From: Leifsonia sp. TF02-11
GTDB taxonomy: Bacteria > Actinomycetota > Actinomycetes > Actinomycetales > Microbacteriaceae
Assembly (NCBI RefSeq): GCF_017565305.1
Contig: NZ_JAGEKP010000014.1
Coordinates: 1 to 64,000, forward strand
Reading direction: 5' to 3'
DNA: 64,000 nucleotides
Shown: positions 28,239 through 36,788 of the stretch, piece by piece
Numbering within the stretch: position 1 is the stretch's first letter
Layout of the letters: the number at the start of each line of letters is the position of its first letter
Position numbers and translations under genes: made by a program
The notes under the pieces: generated by a model
The model's input: the letters and a program-made list of their open reading frames with translations, nothing else
The model's database searches: none
What the model was told of the DNA's origin: nothing

Positions 28239-28267
28239 TGTCGATTTCGGCGGTTGACTTGCGTCGT
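28239..28267 (+). promoter_or_regulatory. Predicted ECF42-dependent promoter
   Basis: TGTCGA (28239-28244), 17 bases, then CGTCGT (28262-28267), 52 bases before the DGPF-protein ATG. The same -35 box and the same 17-base spacing precede the first ECF42 cassette at 2765-2793. Confidence 0.65.
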
Positions 28268-28319
28268 ACGGGTGTCGATGTCCTCCCGGCTCGGCACCCG
28301 GCGAAGTGAGGAGACAGCC

Positions 28320-28685
28320 ATGTCCGACGAATACGTCCTGCTCATCCACGAGCCGGACTGGGATCCGGACTCTATGACGCCCGACGAGTGGCGGGAGGAG
28401 ATGACCGGCCACCAGGCCTTCCAGGATGCTGTCGTGGCGGCGGGCGAGCGCATCCTCGCGACGAGCGCGCTGCAGCCGATCGCGAAGGCCACGAAGATCA
28501 CGCCACGGGCCGGGGAGGCCCCGCTCATCTCGGACGGACCCTTCAGCGAGACCCGTGAGGTCGTCACCGGCTTCTACAGCTTCACCGCGTCGACGCCGGA
28601 GCAGGCCAGGGAACTGGCCGCACTGGTACCGACCGGAGGGTGGGTCGAGCTGTACCCGGTGCTCGTGCTCGACCTGGACCGCTGA
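28320..28685 (+). CDS. YCII-related DGPF-domain protein (second ECF42 partner)
   Basis: A 121-residue protein starting MSDEYVLLIHEPDWDPDSM with SDGPFSETREVVTGFY, the DGPF motif, and a C-terminal VELYPVLVLD strand. It differs clearly from the copy at 2401-2739, so this is not a recent duplication. GTGAGGAGAC precedes the ATG. The ECF42 sigma gene begins 35 bases downstream on the same strand. Confidence 0.9.
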   Translation: MSDEYVLLIHEPDWDPDSMTPDEWREEMTGHQAFQDAVVAAGERILATSALQPIAKATKITPRAGEAPLISDGPFSETREVVTGFYSFTASTPEQARELAALVPTGGWVELYPVLVLDLDR

Positions 28686-28720
28686 ACGGTCGGATCACGA
28701 CCGACGGCGGCGGGAACCGG

Positions 28721-29968
28721 ATGACGGCGGCCGAGCGACTGGAGCGCGCGTACCGCGACGACGCGGCACGGATCCTGGGGGCGGTCGCGCGCACGACGGG
28801 CGACCTGCTGCTCGCCGAGGACGCGGTGCAGGAGGCGTTCGCGCGCGCTCTCATCGAGGCGACGCGCAGTCGTGAGCCCACCAACCCCGCGGCCTGGATC
28901 ACGACCGTCGCGCGACGCGTCGCCATCGACGCCCAGCGGCGCGAGCGCACCTCGTCGCGGGTCGCCCCGATGCTCGCCGCGCAGCTCGCCATCGCCGAGC
29001 GGTCGGCGCCCGACGAGGACGTGGAGGACGGCGTGTCGGTGTTCACCGGAGACGAGCGTCTCGAACTGATCCTGCTGGTCGCGCATCCCGACCTCCCACA
29101 GGAGGCCAGGGTCGCTCTCGCGCTGCGACACGTCTGCGGCGTGCCGACGGCTCGGGTCGCCGAGGCGTTCCTGGTGTCCGAGCCCACGATGGCCGCGCGT
29201 CTCACCCGTGCCAAGAAGCGCATCCACGACTCCGGCATCCGGTTCTCGCTGGATGACGCCGCGATGGTCTCCGCGCGGATGCCGGACGCGCTGACGACCG
29301 TCTACCTGCTCTACTCGGCGGGTCATGCCGCCGCCGACGACCGGTTGCGCGGCGATGCCATCGCTCTCGCCAGGGACGCGCACCGGTCGGTCGGCGAACC
29401 CGAGAGCGCCGGATTGCTGGCTCTGCTGCTGCTCACCGAGGCCCGTCAGCCCACGCGGCTGACCTCCGACGACGAGTTCGCGACGCTGCGGGAGGCAGAC
29501 CGGTCGCGCTGGGATGCCGCGCTTCTCGCCGAGGGCGAGCGCCTCGCGACGGAGGCGTTGACCGGTGCGGGCCCCGAAGGGGACGGCCGATTCGCGCTGC
29601 AGGCGGGCATCGCGGGACTCCACGCCATCGCCCCGACCTGGGAGGCCACCGACTGGCCGTCGATCGTGCGCCTCTACGACGGGCTGGTGCGGGTGTGGCC
29701 GAGCGCTGCCGCACGCCTGGGCAGGGTGGTCGCCGTTGGCCACAGCCCGGATGGCGGTCCGGAGGTCGCGCTGGCCGAGCTCGATGCGGATCCCGTCCTG
29801 TTCGACGGCCCGTTGGCGCCCCGCGCGCACGCCGCCCGCGCCGAACTCCTCCGGCTCGCCGGGGCGACCGCGGCCGCGGCGGTTGAACTGCGGCGCGCGA
29901 TCGCGACCTCCGGCGACGACCGCACGCGGAGATCGCTCCAGCGACTGCTGGATGCCGGGACGGTGTGA
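28721..29968 (+). CDS. ECF sigma factor, ECF42 type (second copy)
   Basis: A 415-residue sigma factor. Region 2 is at about residues 10-75 (LLAEDAVQEAFARAL, AAWITTVARRVAIDAQRR) and region 4 at about 110-160 (ARVALALRHVCGVPTARVAEAFLV). The long helical C-terminal extension has TTVYLLYSAGHAA and LYDGLVRVWPS, matching the positions of VVYLIFNEGYSAS and LYDQLLRAQPS in the first copy but with less conserved sequence. The ATG at 28721 is preferred; an upstream in-frame start would overlap the DGPF gene. No anti-sigma gene is present, as expected for ECF42. Confidence 0.92.
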   Translation: MTAAERLERAYRDDAARILGAVARTTGDLLLAEDAVQEAFARALIEATRSREPTNPAAWITTVARRVAIDAQRRERTSSRVAPMLAAQLAIAERSAPDEDVEDGVSVFTGDERLELILLVAHPDLPQEARVALALRHVCGVPTARVAEAFLVSEPTMAARLTRAKKRIHDSGIRFSLDDAAMVSARMPDALTTVYLLYSAGHAAADDRLRGDAIALARDAHRSVGEPESAGLLALLLLTEARQPTRLTSDDEFATLREADRSRWDAALLAEGERLATEALTGAGPEGDGRFALQAGIAGLHAIAPTWEATDWPSIVRLYDGLVRVWPSAAARLGRVVAVGHSPDGGPEVALAELDADPVLFDGPLAPRAHAARAELLRLAGATAAAAVELRRAIATSGDDRTRRSLQRLLDAGTV

Positions 29969-29972
29969 CCGC

Positions 29973-30557
29973 TCAGTCGCGCGACGACAGGCGCTCGACC
30001 AGGGCGATGAGCTGCTTCACGTCCGTCTCGTCGCGGAGTACGGCGTTGGCCGCGGGGAGCAGGGCGCTGTTGTAGTACATTCCGTCGCCGATCAGCATGA
30101 TCGTGCGCGCAACCATCCGGTCGCCGACCACGGCCTCCAGTTCGCTGAGCCACAGCCGCTGCGCGTCGGCGAGGGCGTCGCTGGCCCGTGCGTCGGAGGC
30201 CTGTGCGAGCCGGGCGATGGCGACGATGACGCGCTCCAGCCGGTTGTCCGACGGGATGGAGGTGCGCAGGAAGTACGACACCGGGCCGTCGGGAGCGGCG
30301 CGCATGTGCTCGACGTCCGTCTCGAGATCGGCGGCGAAGCGCTCCAGCACACCGTCGACCAGGGCGTCCTTGGAGGCGAAATGGTAGAGCAGGCCGCCCT
30401 TGGAGACGCCGGCACGCGCGGCGACCGCCTCCAGCGTGGCCGCCCGCTCGCTGTGCTCGGCGAGCAGGTCTTCGAAGGCGTCGAGGATGCGGTCGCGCAC
30501 GGACCGGCCGGCAGCGGTGGGCGTCGCCGGCGAGGCGGGAGCGACGGGGGAGGGCAT
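29973..30557 (-). CDS. TetR-family repressor of the adjacent MFS efflux gene
   Basis: A 194-residue regulator. The N-terminal helix-turn-helix is at about residues 20-65 (VRDRILDAFEDLLAEH, then LEAVAARAGVSKGGLLYHF), followed by the helical drug-binding domain. It is divergent to an MFS multidrug-type exporter, with a 24-base perfect palindrome between that overlaps the exporter promoter, so direct repression is strongly suggested. The coding end is 4 bases from the end of the convergent ECF42 gene. Confidence 0.9.
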   Translation of the reverse strand: MPSPVAPASPATPTAAGRSVRDRILDAFEDLLAEHSERAATLEAVAARAGVSKGGLLYHFASKDALVDGVLERFAADLETDVEHMRAAPDGPVSYFLRTSIPSDNRLERVIVAIARLAQASDARASDALADAQRLWLSELEAVVGDRMVARTIMLIGDGMYYNSALLPAANAVLRDETDVKQLIALVERLSSRD

Positions 30558-30588
30558 GGGGCCATGCTAGCCGCCGCTGCCACAGATC

Positions 30589-30618
30589 TTGATAACTGTA
30601 CCGTCCAGACGGTACAGT
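30589..30618 (+). promoter_or_regulatory. MFS promoter overlapped by a 24-bp TetR operator
   Basis: The palindrome has 11-base arms ACTGTACCGTC (30595-30605) and GACGGTACAGT (30608-30618) around CA. TTGATA (30589-30594) and TACAGT (30613-30618) form -35 and -10 boxes 18 bases apart, and the -10 box ends 6 bases before the ATG at 30625, so the transcript is probably leaderless. Repressor binding would cover the spacer and the -10 box. Confidence 0.85.
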
Positions 30619-30624
30619 AGACCC

Positions 30625-32166
30625 ATGTCCGCGACCACCCGCCCCACCGCAGCACGCACCTCCGCACCGGCTCCGGCCCGCGGTGGCGCCCGTGCGTGGG
30701 CGGCGCTGGTCGTGCTCATGCTGCCGGTGCTGCTCGTCTCCGTCGACAACACCGTGCTCGGCTTCGCGCTACCCGCGATCACCGAAGCGTTGCGGCCGTC
30801 CGGCACGCAGATGCTGTGGATCGTCGACGTCTATCCGCTGGTGCTCGCCGGCCTCCTGGTTGCGATGGGCAGCCTGGGCGACCGCATCGGCCGTCGCCGG
30901 GTGCTCCTCATCGGTGCGACCGGCTTCGCCGCCGTGTCGGCCGCCGCGGCGTTCGCGCCCACCGCGGAGCTGCTGATCGCCGCCAGGGCCGCCCTCGGCT
31001 TCTTCGGCGCCATGCTCATGCCGTCGACCCTGTCGCTGCTGCGCAGCGTGTTCCAAGACCGCGAGCAGCGCCGCCTCGCGATCGCGATCTGGGCAGCGGG
31101 CTTCGCCGCAGGCTCGGCGCTCGGCCCGATCGTGGGCGGCATCCTGATCGAGCACTTCTGGTGGGGCTCGGTGTTCCTGCTGGCCGTGCCCGTGCTGATC
31201 CCGCTGCTCGTGCTCACGCCGCTGCTCGTGCGGGAGTCCCGCGACCCGAACCCGGGTCCGGTCGACGTCGTGTCGATCCTGCTCTCGCTGCTGACGATGG
31301 CGCCGATCGTCTACGGCATCAAGGAGTTCGCCGTGCACGGCCTCGCGCTGGTGCCGGTTCTCGCGGTCGCCGTCGGCGTCGCGGCCGGTGTGCTGTTCGT
31401 GATGCGGCAGCTGCGCCGCCCGATCCCGATGCTCGACATGCGGCTGTTCCGCCGTGCGGCGTTCAGCGGTGCGGTGCTGATCAACCTTCTGAGCGTGATC
31501 GCCCTGGTCGGCTTCCTGTTCTTCGTGTCGCAGCACCTCCAGCTCGTGCTCGGGCTCCCGCCGGTGCAGGCCGGCATGGTGCTGCTCCCGGGGCTCGCCA
31601 CGATGATCGTCTCCGGACTCGTCGTGGTGCCGGTCGCGCGGAGGCTCCGTCCGGGTCTCGTGATCGCCGCAGGGCTGTGCGTCTCGGCTGCGGGGTATCT
31701 GCTGGTCGCGCTGACCGGAGGGGACGCGTCGTGGGGCGTCCTGCTCGCCGCGTTCGTGCTCCTCGGCGCCGGCATCGGCGCGGCGGAGACGGTGTCCAAC
31801 GAGCTCATCATCTCCACCGCGCCGGCCGACAAGGCGGGCGCGGCCTCCGCGGTCTCCGAGACCGCGTACGAGCTCGGCGCCGTGCTCGGCACGGCCACGC
31901 TCGGCAGCATCATCATCGCGTCGTACCGCGCGGCGATCGTGCTGCCCTCCGGTCTCAGCCCTTCCGACGCGACCGCGGCGTCCGACACGCTCGGCGGGGC
32001 GGTGACGGTCGCGGAGGGCCTCCCGTCGCAGACAGCCGCTGCGCTCCTGGATTCGGCGCGGCACGCGTTCGACAGCGGGATCGGGCTCACGGCCTCCATC
32101 GGCGTCGCGCTGATGCTGACCGCGGCCGTGCTCGCCCTGCTCACCCTGCGCCGCGTCCGCGGCTGA
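30625..32166 (+). CDS. MFS drug:proton antiporter, DHA2 (14-span) type
   Basis: A 513-residue exporter with about fourteen predicted membrane helices. Motif A appears as GSLGDRIGRRRVLL between helices 2 and 3, the DHA2 N-terminal motif as VSVDNTVLGFALPAI, and the antiporter motif C region as GFAAGSALGPIVGGIL. Such proteins (QacA/SmvA-like) expel cationic drugs and biocides. It is divergent from its tetR gene, with the operator over its promoter. There is no ribosome site between operator and ATG. Substrate is unknown. Confidence 0.92.
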   Translation: MSATTRPTAARTSAPAPARGGARAWAALVVLMLPVLLVSVDNTVLGFALPAITEALRPSGTQMLWIVDVYPLVLAGLLVAMGSLGDRIGRRRVLLIGATGFAAVSAAAAFAPTAELLIAARAALGFFGAMLMPSTLSLLRSVFQDREQRRLAIAIWAAGFAAGSALGPIVGGILIEHFWWGSVFLLAVPVLIPLLVLTPLLVRESRDPNPGPVDVVSILLSLLTMAPIVYGIKEFAVHGLALVPVLAVAVGVAAGVLFVMRQLRRPIPMLDMRLFRRAAFSGAVLINLLSVIALVGFLFFVSQHLQLVLGLPPVQAGMVLLPGLATMIVSGLVVVPVARRLRPGLVIAAGLCVSAAGYLLVALTGGDASWGVLLAAFVLLGAGIGAAETVSNELIISTAPADKAGAASAVSETAYELGAVLGTATLGSIIIASYRAAIVLPSGLSPSDATAASDTLGGAVTVAEGLPSQTAAALLDSARHAFDSGIGLTASIGVALMLTAAVLALLTLRRVRG

Positions 32167-32195
32167 CACCGCCCGGCCCCGACCCCGCGGCGCGC

Positions 32196-32256
32196 GGCGA
32201 GACGGCGCGAAGTGCGCACGAATCCGGCGAGACGGCGCACTCTGCGCCGTCTCGCC
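32196..32256. repeat. Interspersed GAGACGGCGC repeat and hairpin downstream of the MFS gene
   Basis: GGCGAGACGGCGC occurs twice directly (32196, 32226). The second copy pairs with TGCGCCGTCTCGCC (32243-32256) over 14 bp around the loop CTC, forming a strong hairpin that could stop transcription from the MFS gene. The first copy continues GAAGTGCGCACGAATC, matching the repeat at 8140-8172 on the other strand with two differences. Confidence 0.8.
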
Positions 32257-32343
32257 AGAGGCCGACGGGCGGCGACGCGGAGGCCGCTCCGGCGGCGATA
32301 GTGTTAGATGAACCGTCCGCCCACCGATCAGTGCAGGAGCGTC

Positions 32344-33399
32344 ATGAGCACAACCGTCCAACTCGCCGTCATCCCCGGGGACGGGATCGGTCCGGAGGTG
32401 ATCGCGGAGGCGGTCAAGGTGCTCGATGCGGTTGCTGCGGGCAGTGACCTCGCGTTCGAGAAGACGTACTTCTCGCTCGGCGCCGACCGGTACCTGGCCA
32501 CGGGCGACGTGCTCACGGACGACGACCTGGCCGCGATCGCCGGCCACGACGCGATCCTGCTCGGCGCCGTCGGCGGCACGCCGGGCGACCCGCGACTGGC
32601 CGGCGCCAACATCGAGCGCGGGCTGCTGCTGAAGCTGCGCTTCTCGCTCGACCACTACGTCAATCTCCGCCCGACCACGCTGTTCCCCGGCATCGCGAGT
32701 CCGCTCGCGAACCCGGGAGCCGTCGACTTCGTGGTCGTGCGCGAGGGTACGGAGGGGCCGTATGTCGGCAACGGCGGCGCCATCCGACAGGGCACACCGC
32801 ACGAGATCGCCAACGAGGTCTCCGTCAACACGGCGTACGGCGTGGAGCGTGTGGTCCGCTACGCCTTCGAGCAGGCCGAGCAGCGCCGCAAGAAGCTGAC
32901 CCTCGTGCACAAGACCAACGTGCTGACCTTCTCGGGAGGCCTCTGGAAGCGGATCGTCGACGCGGTCGCCGTCGAGCACCCCGACGTCGCCGTCGACTAC
33001 CTGCACGTCGACGCGGCGACGATCTTCCTGGTCACGAATCCTGCTAGATTCGACGTGATCGTCACGGACAACCTCTTCGGCGACATCCTCACCGACCTCG
33101 CGGCCGCGATCAGCGGCGGCATCGGACTGGCCGCCTCGGGCAACCTCAACCCCGCGGGCGAGTTCCCGAGCATGTTCGAACCGGTTCACGGATCGGCCCC
33201 CGACATCGCCGGCCAGCAGAAGGCCGACCCCACCGCCGCGATCCTCTCCGTCGCGCTCCTCCTCCGCCACCTCGGCGCCAGGGAGCTCGCGGAGCGCGTC
33301 GAGCAGGCGGTGACGTCCGACCTGGCCGCCCGCAACGGCGACGCACGCACGACCTCCGAGATCGGCGACGCGATCGCGGCCCGCGTGGCGCAGAATTGA
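32344..33399 (+). CDS. leuB: 3-isopropylmalate dehydrogenase LeuB
   Basis: A 351-residue decarboxylating dehydrogenase of leucine synthesis. [16 protein letters not shown] is the N-terminal motif, [17 protein letters not shown] carries the substrate arginines, [14 protein letters not shown] is conserved, and [17 protein letters not shown] holds the metal-binding aspartates. [12 protein letters not shown] is the NAD loop. GCAGGAGC precedes the ATG. ilvE follows after 23 bases, so the pair forms a leucine/branched-chain operon. Confidence 0.95.
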   Translation: MSTTVQLAVIPGDGIGPEVIAEAVKVLDAVAAGSDLAFEKTYFSLGADRYLATGDVLTDDDLAAIAGHDAILLGAVGGTPGDPRLAGANIERGLLLKLRFSLDHYVNLRPTTLFPGIASPLANPGAVDFVVVREGTEGPYVGNGGAIRQGTPHEIANEVSVNTAYGVERVVRYAFEQAEQRRKKLTLVHKTNVLTFSGGLWKRIVDAVAVEHPDVAVDYLHVDAATIFLVTNPARFDVIVTDNLFGDILTDLAAAISGGIGLAASGNLNPAGEFPSMFEPVHGSAPDIAGQQKADPTAAILSVALLLRHLGARELAERVEQAVTSDLAARNGDARTTSEIGDAIAARVAQN

Positions 33400-33422
33400 C
33401 GCATCGCAGCAAAGGACACTCA

Positions 33423-34553
33423 ATGACCTCCACCAGCATCAACCTCACCTCCGGCCCCTCCGAGACCGCGGGGCTCCTCTGGAACGTCACTCGCAACGAG
33501 TCGGCACGCAGCGCGGCCGAGCGCGACGAGATCCTGGCGAACCCCGGCTTCGGCAACTACTTCACCGATCACATGGTCGACCTCTGCTGGTCGGCCAAGG
33601 GCGGCTGGCACCGGCCGCGGGTCTCCCCGTACGGACCGATCCAGCTGGACCCGTCGGCCGCCGTCCTGCACTACGCGCAGGAGATCTTCGAGGGTCTGAA
33701 GGCGTACCGGCACGCGGATGGCTCGATCTGGACCTTCCGCCCGGAGGCGAACGCCGCGCGCATGCAGCGGTCCGCGTACCGCCTCGCACTGCCCGAGCTG
33801 CCGGTCGAGCACTTCCTCGACTCGCTGAAGCAGCTCGTGGCGGTAGACGGCGACTGGGTGCCCGACCGTGAGGAGACCAGCCTCTACCTCCGACCGTTCA
33901 TGTTCGCCAAGGAGGCCTTCCTCGGCGTTCGTCCTGCGAACAAGGTGGCGTACTACCTGATCGCGAGCCCTGCAGGCGCCTACTTCCCGAGCGGTGTGGC
34001 CCCGGTGTCGATCTGGCTGTCGGACCGTTGGTCGCGCGCGGGCAAGGGCGGCACTGGTGCCGCCAAGACCGGCGGCAACTACGCGTCGAGCCTGCTGCCT
34101 CAGGCGGAGGCGTACGAGCACGGCTGCGCCCAGGTGCTGTTCCTCGACTCGGTCGAGGGGAAGTACCTCGAGGAACTCGGCGGGATGAACGTGGTGCTCG
34201 TCTACAAGGACGGCACGCTCGTCACGCCTGACTCGGACAGCATCCTCGAGGGCATCACGCTCGACTCGGTGCTGCAGCTCGCGCGCGACCGCGGTCACAC
34301 GGTGGAGCGCCGCCGCGTGACGATCGACGAGTGGCGCACCGGCGTGGAGTCCGGCGACATCGTCGAGGTGTTCGCGTGCGGGACCGCTGCGGTCATCACC
34401 CCGATCGGCGAGCTGAAGTCCGACACGTTCACCGTCGGCGACATCACCGCCCCTCCCGGGGAGCTGACGATGTCGCTGCGCAAGGAGCTGACCGACATCC
34501 AGTACGGCCGCGAGCGCGACCGCCACAACTGGATGGTCCGCCTCGACGGCTGA
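33423..34553 (+). CDS. ilvE: Branched-chain amino acid aminotransferase IlvE
   Basis: A 376-residue fold-type IV PLP enzyme performing the last transamination in valine, leucine and isoleucine synthesis. [13 protein letters not shown] is the N-terminal motif, LYLRPFMFA follows, and [18 protein letters not shown] contains the PLP-binding lysine. [14 protein letters not shown] and [14 protein letters not shown] form the cofactor phosphate site. AAAGGACA precedes the ATG. With ilvDBNC and leuB it makes most of the pathway present in this window. Confidence 0.95.
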   Translation: MTSTSINLTSGPSETAGLLWNVTRNESARSAAERDEILANPGFGNYFTDHMVDLCWSAKGGWHRPRVSPYGPIQLDPSAAVLHYAQEIFEGLKAYRHADGSIWTFRPEANAARMQRSAYRLALPELPVEHFLDSLKQLVAVDGDWVPDREETSLYLRPFMFAKEAFLGVRPANKVAYYLIASPAGAYFPSGVAPVSIWLSDRWSRAGKGGTGAAKTGGNYASSLLPQAEAYEHGCAQVLFLDSVEGKYLEELGGMNVVLVYKDGTLVTPDSDSILEGITLDSVLQLARDRGHTVERRRVTIDEWRTGVESGDIVEVFACGTAAVITPIGELKSDTFTVGDITAPPGELTMSLRKELTDIQYGRERDRHNWMVRLDG

Positions 34554-34568
34554 CCCAGACAGCTCCGC

Positions 34569-34625
34569 CGAGGGGCACGTTGGTGTCACTTCTCGCCCCG
34601 ACAAGTGACAACAACGTGCCCCTCG
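34569..34625. repeat. 57-nt inverted repeat (GAGGGGCACGTT family), copy 1
   Basis: CGAGGGGCACGTTGGTGTC and the next 4 bases (34569-34591) pair with 34603-34625 over 23 bases with one mismatch around an 11-base loop. It lies between convergent ilvE and the class V aminotransferase gene. A longer perfect version of the same length is at 50293-50349. It may act as a bidirectional terminator. Confidence 0.9.
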
Positions 34626-34649
34626 CGGTTGTGGGCGGGAGGGTTCGCG

Positions 34650-35744
34650 TCAGCGGGCGAGGGCGGCTACGACGCGGTCGACGTCGTCGTGCGTGTTCCA
34701 GAGGTGGAAGGCGACACGGGCGCGGCCGGCGCGGCCCGACGCGCGCAGGTCGGCAGCGGTCAAGGCCGCGAGGTCGGCCCCGGTCGGGTCCGGCCAGGTG
34801 AGGATGGCACGACCGCGCACCGGCGCGCCGAGCGCATCCGTCAGGCCGAGCGCCCCGGCGAGCCGATCGCCCAACCCGGTGGCGTGCGTGTGCACGGCGA
34901 CGGCATCGAGCGACGCGAAGAACTCCAGCGCCGCCGCGGTCCCCGGCCAGACGGGCCACGCGGGGGAGACGTCGAACCGTCGCGCAGACACCGCCGGGGC
35001 ATCGAGCGGCCCGTAGCAGGAACTCCACGGGTCCTCGCCGGCGAACCAGCCCGCCTGAACCGGGTTGAGGGTGTCCCGCAGCTCCGGGCGCACGGTGAGG
35101 AAGGCGCTGCCCCGCGGCGCGCAGAGCCACTTGTACGCGTGCGTCACGGTGAGGTCGAACAGGGAGGCCTCCACCGGCAGCCAGCCGAGCGCCTGCGTGA
35201 GGTCGGCGAAACTCAGCGCACCGGTGCGCGCACAGGCGGCGAGCACAGCGTCGGCGTCGGCGTGCTCGCCCGTCGCCGATTGCACGAGCGAGAACGCGAC
35301 CAGCCAGGTGCGCTCGTCGACCGCCTGGGCGAGTCGGGTGAGCGGGACCTCCCTGACCCGCACGCCTCGGTGGGCGTGCGCGTGGAAGGGCGCGACCACG
35401 GACGCGAAGTCGCCCTCGACGCAGACCACCTCGGCGCCGTCAGGGGCGGAGGCCGCCACCAGGGAGGCGAGCACCGAGACCTGGGACCCGATGGCGACAT
35501 CGTCGGCAGCGACGCGCGCGATGCGCGCGAAGGCGGCGCGCGAGCGGGCGATCGCGGCGTCGTAGTCGCCGGGGGAGGCGCCACCGCGCGCCCAGCGCTC
35601 GAGATCGTCGCGGGTGGCGTCGACCGTCGCACGGGTCGGGAGGCCTTGCGTGCACGCGGCGAGGTAGCCGGGACCGGCCGTGAAGGCGTCGCAGAACACG
35701 GACGGCATGGCGACAGCGGTCGGAGGTGCGGACGATTCGGGCAT
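34650..35744 (-). CDS. Class V aminotransferase-fold PLP enzyme
   Basis: A 364-residue PLP-dependent enzyme of the class V fold, the group of cysteine desulfurases, kynureninases and isopenicillin-N-epimerase-like proteins. FADLTQALGWLPVE has the aspartate expected to hold the PLP nitrogen, and THAYKWLCAPRGSAFL has the Schiff-base lysine. There is no desulfurase cysteine loop. The ATG at 35744 is taken as start because upstream residues fall in the LysR intergenic region. Divergent to a LysR gene 83 bases away, which probably controls it. Substrate unknown. Confidence 0.85.
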   Translation of the reverse strand: MPESSAPPTAVAMPSVFCDAFTAGPGYLAACTQGLPTRATVDATRDDLERWARGGASPGDYDAAIARSRAAFARIARVAADDVAIGSQVSVLASLVAASAPDGAEVVCVEGDFASVVAPFHAHAHRGVRVREVPLTRLAQAVDERTWLVAFSLVQSATGEHADADAVLAACARTGALSFADLTQALGWLPVEASLFDLTVTHAYKWLCAPRGSAFLTVRPELRDTLNPVQAGWFAGEDPWSSCYGPLDAPAVSARRFDVSPAWPVWPGTAAALEFFASLDAVAVHTHATGLGDRLAGALGLTDALGAPVRGRAILTWPDPTGADLAALTAADLRASGRAGRARVAFHLWNTHDDVDRVVAALAR

Positions 35745-35826
35745 GCCATCCAGCGTGCGGGACGCTGATACATCACACCAGGGCAGGTGTTGAATCGAAT
35801 ACATGCGTTCTGGTTATGATTCGGAA

Positions 35827-36768
35827 ATGCTGCTCGACGACCTCGACGCCCACAGCCTCCGCGTCGTGCGCGCCATCGCCGATCTCGGTTCGATCACGCG
35901 CGCGGCAGAATCGCTCGGCTACAGCCAGCCGGCGATCAGTCAGCACCTGCGCCGGCTGGAGGGCCGGATCGGGATGCCCCTGGTCGCCCGCGCCGGCCGG
36001 GGCGTGCGCCTCACCGAGGCCGGGCGTGTCCTCGCGCGCCACGCCAGGGCGGTCACCACGGCCCTGGATGCCGCTGCGGGCGAGCTCGCCGACCTCCGCG
36101 GCCTGCGGACCGGCCGCGTGCGACTCGCCGGGTTCCCCTCGGCGTCCTCGTCGCTCGTTCCCCGACTGCTCAGCACCATGGAGGCCGAGCATCCCGGTGT
36201 GCGCATCACCTATCTGGAGGCCGAGCCGCCCGAGGCTGTCGCCGCCGTGCGCGGCCAGAGCGCCGATCTGGCGATCACGTTCAGCTACCCGGGGGACCGT
36301 GCCGACCCGCACCGCGAGAGCACCAGGGGTCTCGCGGTCGTTCCGCTCTGGAAGGACGAGATGCTCGTCGCCCTTCCGGCAGGCCATCCGCTGGCGGACG
36401 CCGACCGCGTCGACCTCGCCGGGCTGGCCGCCGAATCGTGGATCGGCGGCTGCCCACGGTGCCGTGGCCACCTCCTGGAGCTGGCCGATGCGTGCGGGTA
36501 CGCGCCGCGCATCGCCTACGAGACCGACAACTTCATCGCCGTGCTGCGGATGGTCGCCGAAGGCGTCGGCGTCGCGCTGCTCCCCGCCCTCGCGGCCGGG
36601 TCGGCCGGCTCCGTTCCGGGGGTGGTGCTGCGGCCGACCGCCAACCGCGACCACCGCACGATCAACCTGGTCGCGGCCTCGGGCTCCGACGCCGTGCCGG
36701 CGATCGCCGCGACGGCTGACGCGCTGCTCGCCCTCGACGGCGGCGCCTGGGGGCTGTCGGGGCTCTGA
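35827..36768 (+). CDS. LysR-family transcriptional regulator
   Basis: A 313-residue LysR protein. The winged helix-turn-helix occupies residues 1-60 (HSLRVVRAIADLGSITRAAE, SQPAISQHLRRLE) and the effector domain follows, with LAITFSYPG and ALPAGHPLADADRVDL. A CPRCRG cysteine pair in the effector domain is unusual. The ATG at 35827 fits the family N-terminus; an ATG 24 bases upstream is also possible. Divergent to the class V aminotransferase gene, its likely target. Confidence 0.9.
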   Translation: MLLDDLDAHSLRVVRAIADLGSITRAAESLGYSQPAISQHLRRLEGRIGMPLVARAGRGVRLTEAGRVLARHARAVTTALDAAAGELADLRGLRTGRVRLAGFPSASSSLVPRLLSTMEAEHPGVRITYLEAEPPEAVAAVRGQSADLAITFSYPGDRADPHRESTRGLAVVPLWKDEMLVALPAGHPLADADRVDLAGLAAESWIGGCPRCRGHLLELADACGYAPRIAYETDNFIAVLRMVAEGVGVALLPALAAGSAGSVPGVVLRPTANRDHRTINLVAASGSDAVPAIAATADALLALDGGAWGLSGL

Positions 36769-36776
36769 TCGCTGGC

Positions 36777-36782
36777 TACGAT
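36777..36782 (+). promoter_or_regulatory. Predicted -10 element of a leaderless panE promoter
   Basis: TACGAT ends 6 bases before the ATG at 36789, with no Shine-Dalgarno sequence. Confidence 0.4.
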
Positions 36783-36788
36783 CGTGCC

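Noticed and set aside
25379-28567. A very long open frame (over 1000 codons) on the minus strand across cutC and serA
   Set aside because: It lies opposite well-identified genes in high-GC DNA, where stop codons are rare in shadow frames; its composition (runs of Arg, Asp, Val, Gly) matches no protein family.
33030-33060. Cluster of CCT, GCT and AGA codons with a GAATC/GATTC inverted repeat in leuB
   Set aside because: Only three unusual codons in a conserved segment; too little to claim an internal promoter or transfer.
30769-33423. An 880-codon minus-strand frame across the MFS and leuB genes
   Set aside because: Shadow of two clearly assigned plus-strand genes; highly charged low-information sequence.
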